In this document: positions 7,292-16,166 of the stretch, piece after piece
How positions within the stretch are numbered: position 1 is the stretch's first letter
How the letters are laid out: every line of letters starts with the position of its first letter
Origin: Stappia sp. BW2
GTDB taxonomy: Bacteria > Pseudomonadota > Alphaproteobacteria > Rhizobiales > Stappiaceae
DNA length: 64,000 nt
NCBI RefSeq assembly: GCF_008107695.1
Contig: NZ_VIRG01000066.1
Span: 1,178,001 to 1,242,000 of the forward strand
Reading direction: 5' to 3'
The notes under the pieces: model-generated
What the model saw: the letters and a program-made list of their open reading frames with translations, nothing else
What the model was told of the DNA's origin: nothing
Database searches by the model: none
Made by a program: the position numbers and the translations under genes

Positions 7292-7981
7292 CTAAAGCGT
7301 CGAGGCTTTCTCCAGGAAGTCCATCTGTTCCAGGCAGTAGTAACCGGAAATCCGGCTGATCGTGCCAGCCCGTTTCCAGTCGTTGAGGACGCGGCTGACA
7401 TTTTCACGCGCCGCGCCTGCCATGTTGGCGATATCGGCCTGGCTGAGCTTGTAGTGGATCAGCAAACGGCCATCGTCGAGCGGCTTGCCGAAGGTTTCCG
7501 CCAATTGCAGCAGGGTCTGCGCGACCCGTCCCGGCAAGGGCAGGAACGACCGTGCGGCCAGCACGTCATTGGCATGGCGCAGCCGCTTTCCGACAATCGA
7601 CAACATGTGCCGGTAGACAGCCGGGTTTTCGTCGGCAAAGCGCTGGAAGGCGGCCTTGTCGATAAAGGCGAGCTGAGCTTCTTTCAAAGCAATCACCGTG
7701 GCCGATCGCGGACGCCCGTCAAGCAGAGCCAGTTCGCCGACGAGATCGCCCGGGCCGAGAACCGCAAGCAATTGCTCATCGCCCTCCACAGACAGAAGCG
7801 CCACCTTCAGCGACCCCTCCAGGACCGCATAACAGCCGTTTCCGGGATCGCCATTTTCGAAGAGAATGGTGCCAGCCGATATTTTCATCGGCCTTGCAAG
7901 GCGCGAAAGACCAACTGCCAATTCCGGATCAAGCCCTTCGAGTGAAAAGCTATTTTTTAAAAAATCCTTGATTTCCGCCAC
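7292..7981 (-). CDS. Crp/Fnr family transcription regulator (cAMP-binding type, no Fe-S cysteines)
   Basis: A 229-residue regulator. The N-terminal cyclic-nucleotide fold keeps the phosphate-binding cassette features GELALLDGRPRSATV (Glu and Arg-Ser as in CRP). The C-terminal HTH reads LSQADIANMAGAARENVSRVL, with the Arg-Glu and final Arg used by CRP to read TGTGA. The FNR N-terminal cysteines are absent, so it should not sense oxygen through an Fe-S cluster. A TTG 42 bases further up (8023) is in frame but has no ribosome-binding site; the GTG at 7981 follows GGGGG and is preferred. A CRP-like box lies in its own promoter. Confidence 0.8.
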   Translation of the reverse strand: MAEIKDFLKNSFSLEGLDPELAVGLSRLARPMKISAGTILFENGDPGNGCYAVLEGSLKVALLSVEGDEQLLAVLGPGDLVGELALLDGRPRSATVIALKEAQLAFIDKAAFQRFADENPAVYRHMLSIVGKRLRHANDVLAARSFLPLPGRVAQTLLQLAETFGKPLDDGRLLIHYKLSQADIANMAGAARENVSRVLNDWKRAGTISRISGYYCLEQMDFLEKASTL

Positions 7982-8038
7982 ACCTTCCCCCTGCCAAACG
8001 CGCTGATGCCCGCGAATTTCCAAAATTTAATGTAAACC

Positions 8039-8054
8039 TGTGATACCCATCACG
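8039..8054. promoter_or_regulatory. CRP-like binding site upstream of the Crp/Fnr gene
   Basis: TGTGATACCCATCACG matches the CRP consensus TGTGA-N6-TCACA at nine of ten positions. It lies 58 bases upstream of the GTG start of the Crp/Fnr gene at 7981. The recognition helix of that regulator has the CRP-type contact residues, which suggests autoregulation. Confidence 0.6.
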
Positions 8055-8130
8055 TGCATTCCAGCAAAATAACCCTATATCTAAGGACATGGAAGCGGGG
8101 TCGCCCCTCCCCTCTTCCCGACCTCCACGA

Positions 8131-8163
8131 AAAACGGCCCTGTTCCCCGCAGGGCCGTTTTTT
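8131..8163. terminator. Bidirectional intrinsic terminator
   Basis: Perfect stem ACGGCCCTG / CAGGGCCGT with a short loop, A residues on the left and TTTTTT on the right, so it can work in both directions. On the minus strand it would end the three-gene glycosyltransferase operon; on the plus strand it has no annotated gene before it. Confidence 0.85.
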
Positions 8164-8246
8164 CGTTGCAGTCTTTTCCTGGCGTGCCCCGGCCAAAACC
8201 AAATGTAACAAGCTTCGGCCGCCTGTACCTGAGCAAACCATCGATT

Positions 8247-9044
8247 TCAGTTCAGAAAAACGTCTTTTTTCTCCAGCGTGTGAAAGAACCTCTGGCTGGA
8301 GAGAACCTCATACTGACATTCGCGTATCGCAATCTTCCGGCGCGACTCGTCCCGCCGCAGACGGTCATCCGAGCGGCCCGGAATAGCTGCAACAAAGCTT
8401 AGATCGCTCATGCCGTCAAAGTGATTGTGCAAAAGAGTGTGTAGCTTTTCCTGGTCGTCTGTTTCCGGCAGGGGATCGGCCTTCGGCAGAAGCTTGAGCC
8501 CATGCGCCTTTGCAAGACGGGCCAACCGGATCGCCTTGAGGCCTGACTGCACCGGCGAAATCAACAAAGGCGGCTCGCCGTAACCTGCGTGCTCGATCGC
8601 CTTCACTACGATCCGCGCCAGGGACGTGCGTTCCAGAAGCCCCTCGCGCACCGCCACGAAATCCGGCGGGCGTTTCATCAACACGCTGTAACGGGCAAGC
8701 TGCGCCTGGGCTTCCTCCTGAAGAAGCTGGTCGGGCAGAAGACGCAGCAAGGCGCGACGCTGCAGTTGCTCACGGGTGAACATTCGGTCGCCGTAGATTT
8801 CCTGCATGCGGGCGCTGACGGGCGACACACGGTCGCCGCTGAAGGCCAGCGTCACGCCGAACAGGGCGCGCTTGCCAACCTTTTCGGCGGTTTCCTGAAG
8901 CGGACGGAATTCACGCGGCCACAATTCGGTGGCAACCATGGCCCCGAGTGCGCTGAGACGCCCGCGCTCCACAAGGTCACGCAAGGCGCGGTCGACCCCG
9001 AAGGCCAGGCCATAGTCCAACGCTCCAAGTGTAATTCGCTTCAT
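8247..9044 (-). CDS. ChbG/HpnK (YdjC) family protein lacking the metal-binding residues
   Basis: A 265-residue protein that follows the ChbG/HpnK deacetylase fold from end to end: N-terminal strand and helix ALDYGLAFGVDRALRDLVERG, then LFGVTLAFSG, a linker with PPDF, and the C-terminal LISPVQSGLK region. The catalytic motifs are altered. The ADDxG aspartate pair is ALDYG, the histidine of the H-L-x-L motif is Thr (GVTLAF), and the DxHxHxH motif after PPDF is VAVREGLLE, with no histidine. The family normally removes acetyl groups from sugars or hopanoids using these ligands, so this copy is probably not a metal-dependent deacetylase. It is the last gene of the operon with a GT2-GtrA and an ArnT-like protein. 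Confidence 0.7.
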   Translation of the reverse strand: MKRITLGALDYGLAFGVDRALRDLVERGRLSALGAMVATELWPREFRPLQETAEKVGKRALFGVTLAFSGDRVSPVSARMQEIYGDRMFTREQLQRRALLRLLPDQLLQEEAQAQLARYSVLMKRPPDFVAVREGLLERTSLARIVVKAIEHAGYGEPPLLISPVQSGLKAIRLARLAKAHGLKLLPKADPLPETDDQEKLHTLLHNHFDGMSDLSFVAAIPGRSDDRLRRDESRRKIAIRECQYEVLSSQRFFHTLEKKDVFLN

Positions 9045-9139
9045 GAAATTCCGCAGGCGGACCGGATACCGTGAATATTACGCCACATCCCTGCGGCATA
9101 TGGCCAAGCAAATCAAGTCGGTTGTTGAGTTCTCGCGGA

Positions 9140-10639
9140 TCAATTGGTGTCAACAGGCTCGAACACCGGACCGATACGGCCATCGACCTTGTAGACGACA
9201 AGCTTTTCCAGCGGCACGTCTTTGACCTTGCGCGTCAGCTCTCCGACTTCCTCGACGGTGGTGAAGGACTGTCGCAGGTCGCTTTCCCGGTTGCGGCGTT
9301 TTTCAGCAACATACAGCCCCGGGCCATCGAACAGCGACATGTCAGGTTCGTCCAGCATGACGTAGCGGATACGCTCGGTGAGCTGAAACACTGGCAGATC
9401 GTTCTTCAGCAGGAAGTCGAGCTGGCCGTTGAGGCCGTAGCTGGTGGTTACCACGAAACCGGCCCCTTCCCGTTCGGCCAGGGTTTTCACGTCCCTTCCG
9501 ATCTCGGGCCAGCCGCGCAACTGGAAGGTCGGGTCCTTGCGGGCGAAAGCGCCCGTTACCGGCCAGACCGCATGCAGTTGAACCACCAGGGCAACGGCAA
9601 GCCCCAGGGCGACCCCGGCTTGCGCCAGACGCCGCCAGAAAGCCGAACCGGCAGGCCTGCTCGTGACGAACACAGCCGCCATCATGGCGAAGGCCGGGAA
9701 CAGCGGTGCCGGCCAGTTGGCCTGCACCCGCGCATGCAGCGAATGATAGACGAGGTAGAAGAGGAACGGCAAAACGGTCAGAAGCAGGAGGGACGCGGCA
9801 TTTTCCCTTGCTCGCAGCCCCTTGAAAAGCCTGACGGAACCGGCGGCCGCCAAGATGGCAATCAGCGGATTCATGAGGCCAATCAGGCCCCCAAGGAACT
9901 CCGGAACATATCTTGCCGTGTATCCCCCGGTGCCAGCCCGGCCGAACTGCTTGTAGAAGCTCACCCACTCATGGGCATGGTTCCAGTAAAGAACGGGCGA
10001 AAAGCAGAGCAGCGCAAGCAGACCGCCGGCCCAGAGCTGCCAGCAACGCCACCAGCGCCGCGCATCGGGCACCCAGACCAGCCAGAGCACGATGCCCGCA
10101 CCCAGAAAAAGCACCGAATATTTGGCAAGCAGCCCGCAGCCGGCCATAAGCCCGACCATGAACCACCAGTTGGCGTTTTTGGATACCGACAGCTCCGTCA
10201 TTGCCCACAGGGTAAGTCCCCAGAACAGCACCGAAGGTGCGTCAGGCGTTGCCAGAATGCCGCCGATGCCAACCAGCAGGCTGGCGTTCAGGAACAGCAC
10301 GGACCAGGCAGCCGCCGTGCGTCCGAATAGCAGCGACGCCGTGCGCCACAAGGCCAGGGACCCGATCACTCCGGATGCGATGACAAGTGCGCGCACTGCA
10401 AAGACAGTGTCGCCGAACAGCGCCTGGCCGATGCCGATCCACCAGCCGATCATCGGCGGATGATCATAGTAGCTCAGGGCCGGAGACAGCCCCCAGAGCC
10501 GGTAATAGGCTTCATCCTCGACAAAATGGGAGTTGGCGGCGGCAAATATCTTCAGCGCCGTCAGCAGCCCGACGATCAGGATCAACCCTGCGGGACGCAG
10601 GTAAAAAGGCAGCGGTCCGGTCTGGGTTTCAACGGTCAA
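9140..10639 (-). CDS. ArnT/PMT-like GT-C glycosyltransferase (inner membrane)
   Basis: A 499-residue polytopic protein with about ten membrane helices. The first periplasmic loop has EDEAYYRLWG and LSYYDHPP, the catalytic Asp/Glu loop of the PMT_2/ArnT (GT39/GT83) family, and TPDAPSVLFWG follows. Such enzymes take a sugar from undecaprenyl phosphate and attach it to lipid A, another glycan or a protein on the periplasmic side. The start is a TTG at 10639 with AAGGG six bases upstream; it begins nine bases after the GT2-GtrA gene, whose product would make the lipid-linked donor. The sugar and acceptor are unknown. Confidence 0.85.
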   Translation of the reverse strand: MTVETQTGPLPFYLRPAGLILIVGLLTALKIFAAANSHFVEDEAYYRLWGLSPALSYYDHPPMIGWWIGIGQALFGDTVFAVRALVIASGVIGSLALWRTASLLFGRTAAAWSVLFLNASLLVGIGGILATPDAPSVLFWGLTLWAMTELSVSKNANWWFMVGLMAGCGLLAKYSVLFLGAGIVLWLVWVPDARRWWRCWQLWAGGLLALLCFSPVLYWNHAHEWVSFYKQFGRAGTGGYTARYVPEFLGGLIGLMNPLIAILAAAGSVRLFKGLRARENAASLLLLTVLPFLFYLVYHSLHARVQANWPAPLFPAFAMMAAVFVTSRPAGSAFWRRLAQAGVALGLAVALVVQLHAVWPVTGAFARKDPTFQLRGWPEIGRDVKTLAEREGAGFVVTTSYGLNGQLDFLLKNDLPVFQLTERIRYVMLDEPDMSLFDGPGLYVAEKRRNRESDLRQSFTTVEEVGELTRKVKDVPLEKLVVYKVDGRIGPVFEPVDTN

Positions 10640-10648
10640 GACAGGCCC

Positions 10649-11809
10649 TTACGACTTGCGCCATGTCAGGGCGGAGCTTGCCGCGTAGTTCCAGACAGCG
10701 CCCATGATTGCGCCTGCCGTTCCGGCAAACCACCAGTAGGACGGATCGGCATACATCAGGTTGGCGACCCCCACGTTGGCGAGAACGCCGACCGAACAGA
10801 CCGCGTAGAAGGTCAAAAGACCGATCAGAACCTTCATGCCGGTCAGGCGCCTGTCCCGGTAGGTAAGCTGATTGTTGAGAAAGAAGTTCGATGTCATGGC
10901 GACAAATGAGGCCGCCGTCTGGGCAAGGTTGAATTCCACGTCGCTCAGCAGCAACACGCGCAGCGCCGCCAGATGCACAAACAGGCCGCTGGCCCCCACG
11001 AGGCCGAACATCAGGAAGCGAACCGAGACGACATTGCCGAAATACTTGGCAAGCAACAGCCCGAAATAGTCGAGCGTTACCAGCGTATCCAGCTTGCTTT
11101 CGCCATGCTGGCGTTCGCGGAAGGTGAACGGCATTTCCTTGATCTTCAACGTGCCTCCTGCACTGGAAACCAGGTCGAGCAGGATCTTGAAACCCTGCGC
11201 CGAGAGTTTTGGTGCGAGCGCTTCAGCCTTGTCCCGGCGGATCATGAAGAACCCGCTCATCGGGTCTTTCAGGGTGACGTGCAAGAGCTTCTGCGCAAGC
11301 CCGTTGGCCAGGTTGGAGCCCCAGGCGCGAAAAGACGACAGGCCTTCGCCAATGGTACCGCCATCGACCTTGCGGCTTGCGACCACCAGGTCCGTGTCGT
11401 CGGCCTTCAGGGCGGCCAGCATCTTGGGCAGCATTGTCTCGTCGTGCTGCAGGTCAGCATCCATGACGGCGACAAAAGGGGCCGAAGACGCCAGAATACC
11501 CTCGATGCACGCCCCGGACAGGCCCCGACGGCCAATGCGGCGGATGACCCGGACTCGGCCGTCGGTCAGCGCAATCTTGCGGGCAACCTCGGTCGTTCCG
11601 TCAGGCGAATTGTCGTCGACGACGATGGCTTCCCAGGCGATTCCGGCAAGCGCCTCGTCCAGAAGGCCGATCAGGATGGGGATGTTTTCAGCTTCGTTGA
11701 AACTCGGCAGGATGACACTGAGTTCGGCAGCCTTCAGCCCCTGTTCTGTCAGGGCCTCTGTTCCACCTTCGCCGGCATTTCCGTCCGCCATGCGCACCGC
11801 ACTGTCCAT
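10649..11809 (-). CDS. Fused GT2 polyprenyl-phosphate sugar synthase and GtrA-like membrane domain
   Basis: A 386-residue fusion. Residues about 30-250 form a GT2 DPM1/ArnC-like domain (LPSFNEAENIPILI, VVDDNSPDGT, VMDADLQHDE as the metal-binding DxD-type motif). Residues about 265-385 form four membrane helices of the GtrA family (NFFLNNQLTYRDRR is the typical GtrA signature). The enzyme transfers a sugar from a nucleotide donor to undecaprenyl phosphate in the cytoplasm and the GtrA part may help flip the product. It is first in the operon with the ArnT-like transferase. The fusion is common in alphaproteobacteria. Confidence 0.85.
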   Translation of the reverse strand: MDSAVRMADGNAGEGGTEALTEQGLKAAELSVILPSFNEAENIPILIGLLDEALAGIAWEAIVVDDNSPDGTTEVARKIALTDGRVRVIRRIGRRGLSGACIEGILASSAPFVAVMDADLQHDETMLPKMLAALKADDTDLVVASRKVDGGTIGEGLSSFRAWGSNLANGLAQKLLHVTLKDPMSGFFMIRRDKAEALAPKLSAQGFKILLDLVSSAGGTLKIKEMPFTFRERQHGESKLDTLVTLDYFGLLLAKYFGNVVSVRFLMFGLVGASGLFVHLAALRVLLLSDVEFNLAQTAASFVAMTSNFFLNNQLTYRDRRLTGMKVLIGLLTFYAVCSVGVLANVGVANLMYADPSYWWFAGTAGAIMGAVWNYAASSALTWRKS

Positions 11810-12263
11810 ACTGAACCCCGTCCGCCGCTCCCGCGCCTTCCTTTGGCACCGGGACGGCCCTTTTCACCCGATCCGCGCGGACCATAGCCCGGCGAAAATT
11901 AAATACAAGAAAAGACAATGAAACGACTGCACCTTCCGGCCGGTTTGCCGGAGCACTGTGCTTTACCGGCCATTCGCAACCGCACTTTCACTGTTCCTGA
12001 GGCGCCCTTTTACCGCGAACTGTGATGCAAACAAGGCACGGACTTAAGAATTGACAAAGTGTCCCTGCGGTCCGCGAGGCGTTGACCTGCCGATGTTCGG
12101 CATCGACCACCTGCGTCCCGTCTATCGAACGAACCGGCAGAATGTTGCACCGCCTTGCCCTTGCGCCGTGTTTCGTCTACGACAGCCGCAACATCAGACA
12201 GCCGGATGCAAGGGGTTTCCTTGGGCGCGTCCGGCCGGGAACTCGCCAGGATTCAAGACCCTT
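11810..12263. other. Intergenic region between the GT2-GtrA operon and hisS
   Basis: A 454-bp gap holding the two divergent promoter regions. A GC-rich inverted segment (CCGGCCGG, TTTGCCGG and a later ACCGGCC, about 11938-11971) can fold into a hairpin. TTGACA at 12051-12056 resembles a -35 box for hisS but no convincing -10 follows. The frame upstream of hisS is open from 12051 but has no ribosome-binding site, so I do not treat it as coding. Confidence 0.5.
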
Positions 12264-13730
12264 ATGGCCAAAAAACCGAACAAGTTGAAAGCCCGCCTGC
12301 CGCGTGGCTTCGTTGACCGCTCTGCCGAGGACATCCGTGCCACGGACGAGATGCTGGCGAAGATCCGCGCCGTTTATGAGCGTTACGGGTTCGATCCCAT
12401 TGAAACCCCGGCCTTCGAATTCACCGACTGCCTCGGCAAGTTCCTGCCCGATACCGACCGGCCCAATGCCGGCGTCTTTTCCGTGCAGGACGAAGACGAG
12501 CAGTGGATGAGCCTGCGCTACGACCTGACCGCACCGCTGGCCCGCCACGTGTCGGAAAACATCAACGAGATCCAGCTGCCCTACCGCACCTACCGGGCCG
12601 GCTGGGTGTTCCGCAACGAAAAGCCAGGGCCGGGCCGTTTCCGCCAGTTCATGCAGTTCGACGCCGATACGGTCGGCGCACCGGGCGTCCAGGCGGATGC
12701 CGAAATGTGCATGATGATGTCCGACACGATGGAAGCCCTCGGCATCCCGCGCGGTCAATATGTCATCCGCGTCAACAACCGCAAGGTTCTGGACGGCGTG
12801 CTGGAAAGCATCGGCCTTGGCGGTGAAGAGCACGAAGGGCGCCGGCTGACGGTTCTCAGAGCCATCGACAAGCTCGACAAGTTCGGAACGGAAGGTGTTC
12901 GGCTGCTGCTGGGCGAAGGCCGCAAGGACGAGAGCGGCGACTTCACCAAGGGAGCGGAGCTTACCCCGGACGGCATCGACAGCATCATTGCCTTTGTCTC
13001 GGGAACCGGCACCCTGGACAATGAAGGCATTACAGAGCTCAACACCATGGCGGAGATCTTCTCGGCCTGTGGCTATGGCGAGGACCGTATCAAGATCGAT
13101 CCGTCCGTCGTGCGCGGCCTGGAATATTACACCGGGACAGTGTTCGAAGCTGAGCTTCTCTTCGACGTGACCAACGAGAAGGGCGACGTCGTCCAGTTCG
13201 GTTCCGTCGGCGGTGGCGGTCGCTATGACGGGCTGGTCAAGCGCTTCACCGGTCGCGATGTGCCCGCAACGGGCTTTTCCATCGGCGTTTCGCGCTTGAT
13301 GACGGCGCTTAAGAACCTTGGCAAGCTCGGCACGTCCGACGTGGTCGCGCCGGTGCTGGTCACCGTGATGGACGGCGATGTGGCGGCGCTCGGGCGTTAT
13401 CAGAAGATGGTGCAGGACTTGCGCGAGGCCGGTATCCGCGCCGAAATGTACCAGGGCAACTGGAAGAAGTTCGGCAACCAGCTGAAATACGCCGACCGGC
13501 GCAACTGCCCGATCGCCATCATCCAGGGCTCGGACGAGCGCGAGGCGGGCGAAATCCAGGTCAAGGATCTGATCGAGGGCAAGCGCCTTTCCGAAGAGAT
13601 CAGCGACAACATTACCTGGCGCGAAAGCCGCCCGGCACAGGTGACCGTCAAGGAAACGGCCCTCATCGAGACCGTGCGCAGTATCCTGGACGGACAGGCG
13701 GACGACCGCCGCCGTCAGAACGAGGGTTGA
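12264..13730 (+). CDS. hisS: Histidine--tRNA ligase
   Basis: A 488-residue class II aminoacyl-tRNA synthetase. Motif 2 is [17 protein letters not shown], the histidine signature is [13 protein letters not shown], and the glycine-rich motif 3 region is [10 protein letters not shown]. The C-terminal anticodon-binding domain starts near residue 370 ([13 protein letters not shown]). The enzyme charges tRNA-His in the cytoplasm. The start ATG at 12264 gives [19 protein letters not shown], a typical alphaproteobacterial HisS N-terminus; an open frame 71 codons longer lacks a start signal. It is first in a hisS-hisZ-hisG operon, a usual arrangement in Hyphomicrobiales. Confidence 0.95.
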   Translation: MAKKPNKLKARLPRGFVDRSAEDIRATDEMLAKIRAVYERYGFDPIETPAFEFTDCLGKFLPDTDRPNAGVFSVQDEDEQWMSLRYDLTAPLARHVSENINEIQLPYRTYRAGWVFRNEKPGPGRFRQFMQFDADTVGAPGVQADAEMCMMMSDTMEALGIPRGQYVIRVNNRKVLDGVLESIGLGGEEHEGRRLTVLRAIDKLDKFGTEGVRLLLGEGRKDESGDFTKGAELTPDGIDSIIAFVSGTGTLDNEGITELNTMAEIFSACGYGEDRIKIDPSVVRGLEYYTGTVFEAELLFDVTNEKGDVVQFGSVGGGGRYDGLVKRFTGRDVPATGFSIGVSRLMTALKNLGKLGTSDVVAPVLVTVMDGDVAALGRYQKMVQDLREAGIRAEMYQGNWKKFGNQLKYADRRNCPIAIIQGSDEREAGEIQVKDLIEGKRLSEEISDNITWRESRPAQVTVKETALIETVRSILDGQADDRRRQNEG

Positions 13731-13732
13731 AC

Positions 13733-14887
13733 ATGAGCGGGGCGGCACAGGTGACCGGACTGGACCCGGAAAAGATCGAGACGGTACTCGGCCTGTTCAA
13801 GGCTGCGGGCCATGACGAAGTCAGCCCGCCGATCCTCCAGCCGGCGGACGTCTTTCTGGACCTGACCGGCGAGGACATCCGTCGCCGGCTCTATCTGACC
13901 AGCGGTACCAACGGGCTCGACCTGTGCCTGCGCCCCGACTTCACCATTCCGGTTTGCCGTCACCATCTGGCGCAGGACACCGTCAAGCTTCCGACCGCCT
14001 ATTGTTACAACGGCCCGGTGTTCCGCCAGCGCCCGGACGGCCTGGGGGAAATCCCGCAGCTCGGCGCGGAAAGCCTCGGCCGCACGGACACAGCAGAAGC
14101 GGATGCAGACCTTCTTGCTCTCTCCGTCAAGGCTCTGGAAGAATTTGGCCTGTCGGACATCGTGATCCGCATTGGTGATGAAACCCTGTTTGCCGCCGTG
14201 CTGGAAGGTCTTGACCTGCCGACCGTCTGGCGCCGCCGCCTGCGCGATCTCTTCGGGGAGACAGACCGGCTGACCGCAGCCATCTCCCGGATGGCCGGAG
14301 GGTCTGCCTCCGACGACGACAGCCGCGATGTCCGTCTCGGCTTCCTGTCAGCGCTGGAAGGGGCTGACCCTGAAGCGGCCCATGCGGTGGTTGAGGATCT
14401 TCTGTCGATTGCCGGAATTTCAGCTGTCGGCGGACGTACCCCCAGCGAAATCGCCGACCGTTTTCTGGAACAGGCGGCCCTTGCGAGCGGTGCACGCGGC
14501 CACGACAAGGCGGCGGAAATACTGTCGGCCTATCTGGCCCTGAAGGCGGATGGCGCCAGCGCCGCCGACGTGCTGCGCGGTTTTTCCAGCGACTTCGGCC
14601 TTGGCCTGGACACACCGATTGCCGCCTTCGAACAACGCCTTTCGGCGCTTGATGCCAAGGGCATCGATCCTGCGCGGCTCACTTTCGCGGCCGAGTTCGG
14701 CCGTCGCCTCGATTATTATTCCGGCTTTGTCTTCGAAATTCACGCGGTCAATCCGCCGGTGAAAGGTCCGCTGGTTGGCGGCGGGCGCTATGACAAGCTG
14801 GTAACGCTTCTGGGGGCTGAAGACGACGTACCGGCCATCGGCTTTTCCATGTGGCTGGACCGGATTGCAGCGAGTGTTAAGTCATGA
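13733..14887 (+). CDS. hisZ: ATP phosphoribosyltransferase regulatory subunit HisZ
   Basis: A 384-residue HisRS paralogue without the anticodon domain. It keeps the catalytic-core shape, for example [36 protein letters not shown] and [13 protein letters not shown]. HisZ has no ligase activity; it joins HisG to give an active, histidine-feedback-regulated first enzyme of histidine biosynthesis. The ATG at 13733 lies two bases after the hisS stop, with GAGGG upstream, and its stop overlaps the hisG start (ATGA). Position between hisS and hisG supports the call. Confidence 0.93.
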   Translation: MSGAAQVTGLDPEKIETVLGLFKAAGHDEVSPPILQPADVFLDLTGEDIRRRLYLTSGTNGLDLCLRPDFTIPVCRHHLAQDTVKLPTAYCYNGPVFRQRPDGLGEIPQLGAESLGRTDTAEADADLLALSVKALEEFGLSDIVIRIGDETLFAAVLEGLDLPTVWRRRLRDLFGETDRLTAAISRMAGGSASDDDSRDVRLGFLSALEGADPEAAHAVVEDLLSIAGISAVGGRTPSEIADRFLEQAALASGARGHDKAAEILSAYLALKADGASAADVLRGFSSDFGLGLDTPIAAFEQRLSALDAKGIDPARLTFAAEFGRRLDYYSGFVFEIHAVNPPVKGPLVGGGRYDKLVTLLGAEDDVPAIGFSMWLDRIAASVKS

Positions 14888-15852
14888 GCAAACTGATTAT
14901 CGCCATCCCCTCCAAGGGCCGTCTGCAGGAAAACACGCACGAGTTCTTTGGCCGCGCGGGCCTGAAGGTGGTGCAGCCCGGCGGCGCGCGGAACTATCGC
15001 GGCGCCATCAAGGGTCTGCCGAATGTGGAAATCGCGTTCCTGTCGGCTTCCGAAATCGCTCGCGAACTATCCGACGGCACGGTTCATTTCGGCATCACTG
15101 GCCTGGACCTGGTGCATGAGAACATTGCCAATCCGGACAGCACGGTTCACATCGTCACCCCGCTCGGCTTCGGCCCGGCGGATGTGGTGGTTGCCGTCCC
15201 GAAGGCGTGGATCGACGTTGAGACGATGGCGGATCTTTCCGATGTCGCTTCGGATTTCCGCAACCGCCATGGCCGCCGCCTGCGTGTCGCGACCAAATAC
15301 GTCAATCTCACCCGCTCGTTCTTCGCCGGTCACGGCATTGCCGATTACCGCATTGTGGAAAGCGCGGGCGCGACCGAAGGCGCACCGGCGACGGGGTCCG
15401 CTGAACTGATTGTCGACATCACCACCACTGGCTCGACACTGCAGGCCAACAACCTGAAGATCCTGACCGATGGGGTGATGCTGAAAAGCCAGGCCAATCT
15501 CGTGGCCTCGCTCAACGCGGACTGGTCCACTGAGGCTCTTGGCGCTGCGCGGGCAATCCTCGACCGGGTGGCTGCGGAAGATGCTGCGCGCAACGTCAAG
15601 CTGGTGAAAGCCGTCGTCGCCGACCGCACACAGGCCCTTCGGAGTGTCAGCAATGTGGGAGCTCAGCAGCGCTTTTCCGAGGTCGACGACCTGCATCATG
15701 TCAGCGTTCTGTGCCCCAAGGATGCCGTTGCCGATTGTGCCCAGCTGTTGATCGAGGAAGGCGCGGAGACGGTTACCGTCGAAACGCTCGACTACATCTT
15801 TTCCAAGGAGAACCGGCTATTTTCTCCGTTGAAGGCAAAGGTGGGCGCATAA
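14884..15852 (+). CDS. hisG: ATP phosphoribosyltransferase catalytic subunit HisG
   Basis: A 322-residue enzyme that joins ATP and PRPP to phosphoribosyl-ATP, the first step of histidine synthesis. It starts [15 protein letters not shown], a HisG N-terminal motif, and the PRPP-binding loop is [15 protein letters not shown]. The C-terminal extension beyond about residue 230 ends in [13 protein letters not shown]; proteins of this length occur together with HisZ in Rhizobium relatives. It overlaps the hisZ stop by four bases, so the two subunits are made together. No clear intrinsic terminator follows, only a palindromic repeat. Confidence 0.93.
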   Translation: MSKLIIAIPSKGRLQENTHEFFGRAGLKVVQPGGARNYRGAIKGLPNVEIAFLSASEIARELSDGTVHFGITGLDLVHENIANPDSTVHIVTPLGFGPADVVVAVPKAWIDVETMADLSDVASDFRNRHGRRLRVATKYVNLTRSFFAGHGIADYRIVESAGATEGAPATGSAELIVDITTTGSTLQANNLKILTDGVMLKSQANLVASLNADWSTEALGAARAILDRVAAEDAARNVKLVKAVVADRTQALRSVSNVGAQQRFSEVDDLHHVSVLCPKDAVADCAQLLIEEGAETVTVETLDYIFSKENRLFSPLKAKVGA

Positions 15853-15932
15853 GCACGCCGCAGCGTTTCCGGAACCCGAGATATGATTGCAGGGTTTGCT
15901 TGAGTCTGGAGTTTTTTCGGCTTCGCCGAATA

Positions 15933-15967
15933 CCCCCTTCCCTAACCCTTCCCCACAGGGGGAAGGG
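15933..15967. repeat. Palindromic C/G-run hairpin
   Basis: CCCCCTTCCC and GGGGGAAGGG form a perfect 10-bp inverted repeat around a 15-base loop. The sequence resembles a dispersed palindrome often seen between alphaproteobacterial genes. It may end or stabilise the hisSZG transcript. Confidence 0.6.
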
Positions 15968-16017
15968 AACCCTGCCGAGCCAGTTCACAGCCCTGCGTCT
16001 CCTGCCGAGGGTCGCGA

Positions 16018-16056
16018 GTGTGTGGCCTCGTAAATGAAGACGAAATGGCAAGAATC
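16018..16056 (+). repeat. Solo copy of the MITE terminal repeat
   Basis: GTGTGTGGCCTCGTAAATGAAG and the following ACGAAATGGCAAGAATCAC match the terminal repeat of the element at 42149-42409. No opposite end is visible nearby, so this is a remnant. Confidence 0.6.
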
Positions 16057-16166
16057 ACAGTCGGCTGAACCGCCTGAGCCCCTGCTTCTTACTGGAGAAC
16101 GAACTGAAGCGTCCGTGGATAGGGATTAGAAATTAGGTCTTGCAACTTTTCAAGACCTGAGGGCCT

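Larger units (their letters stand above)
15853..16166. other. Intergenic region after hisG, containing repeats
   Basis: A 314-bp convergent gap. It contains a TTCGGC/GCCGAA hairpin at 15917-15931, a 10-bp perfect inverted repeat at 15933-15967 and a solo MITE end at about 16018-16056. No gene is visible. Confidence 0.6.

Noticed and set aside
8131..8163. CRISPR-like or tRNA-like structure
   Set aside because: The stem is a simple terminator; no repeat array or cloverleaf is present.
12051..12263. A 71-codon N-terminal extension of hisS
   Set aside because: No ribosome-binding site and no resemblance to HisS; the ATG at 12264 gives a typical N-terminus.
12177..13748. A 523-codon minus-strand frame opposite hisS
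   Set aside because: Antisense shadow of a clear aminoacyl-tRNA synthetase.
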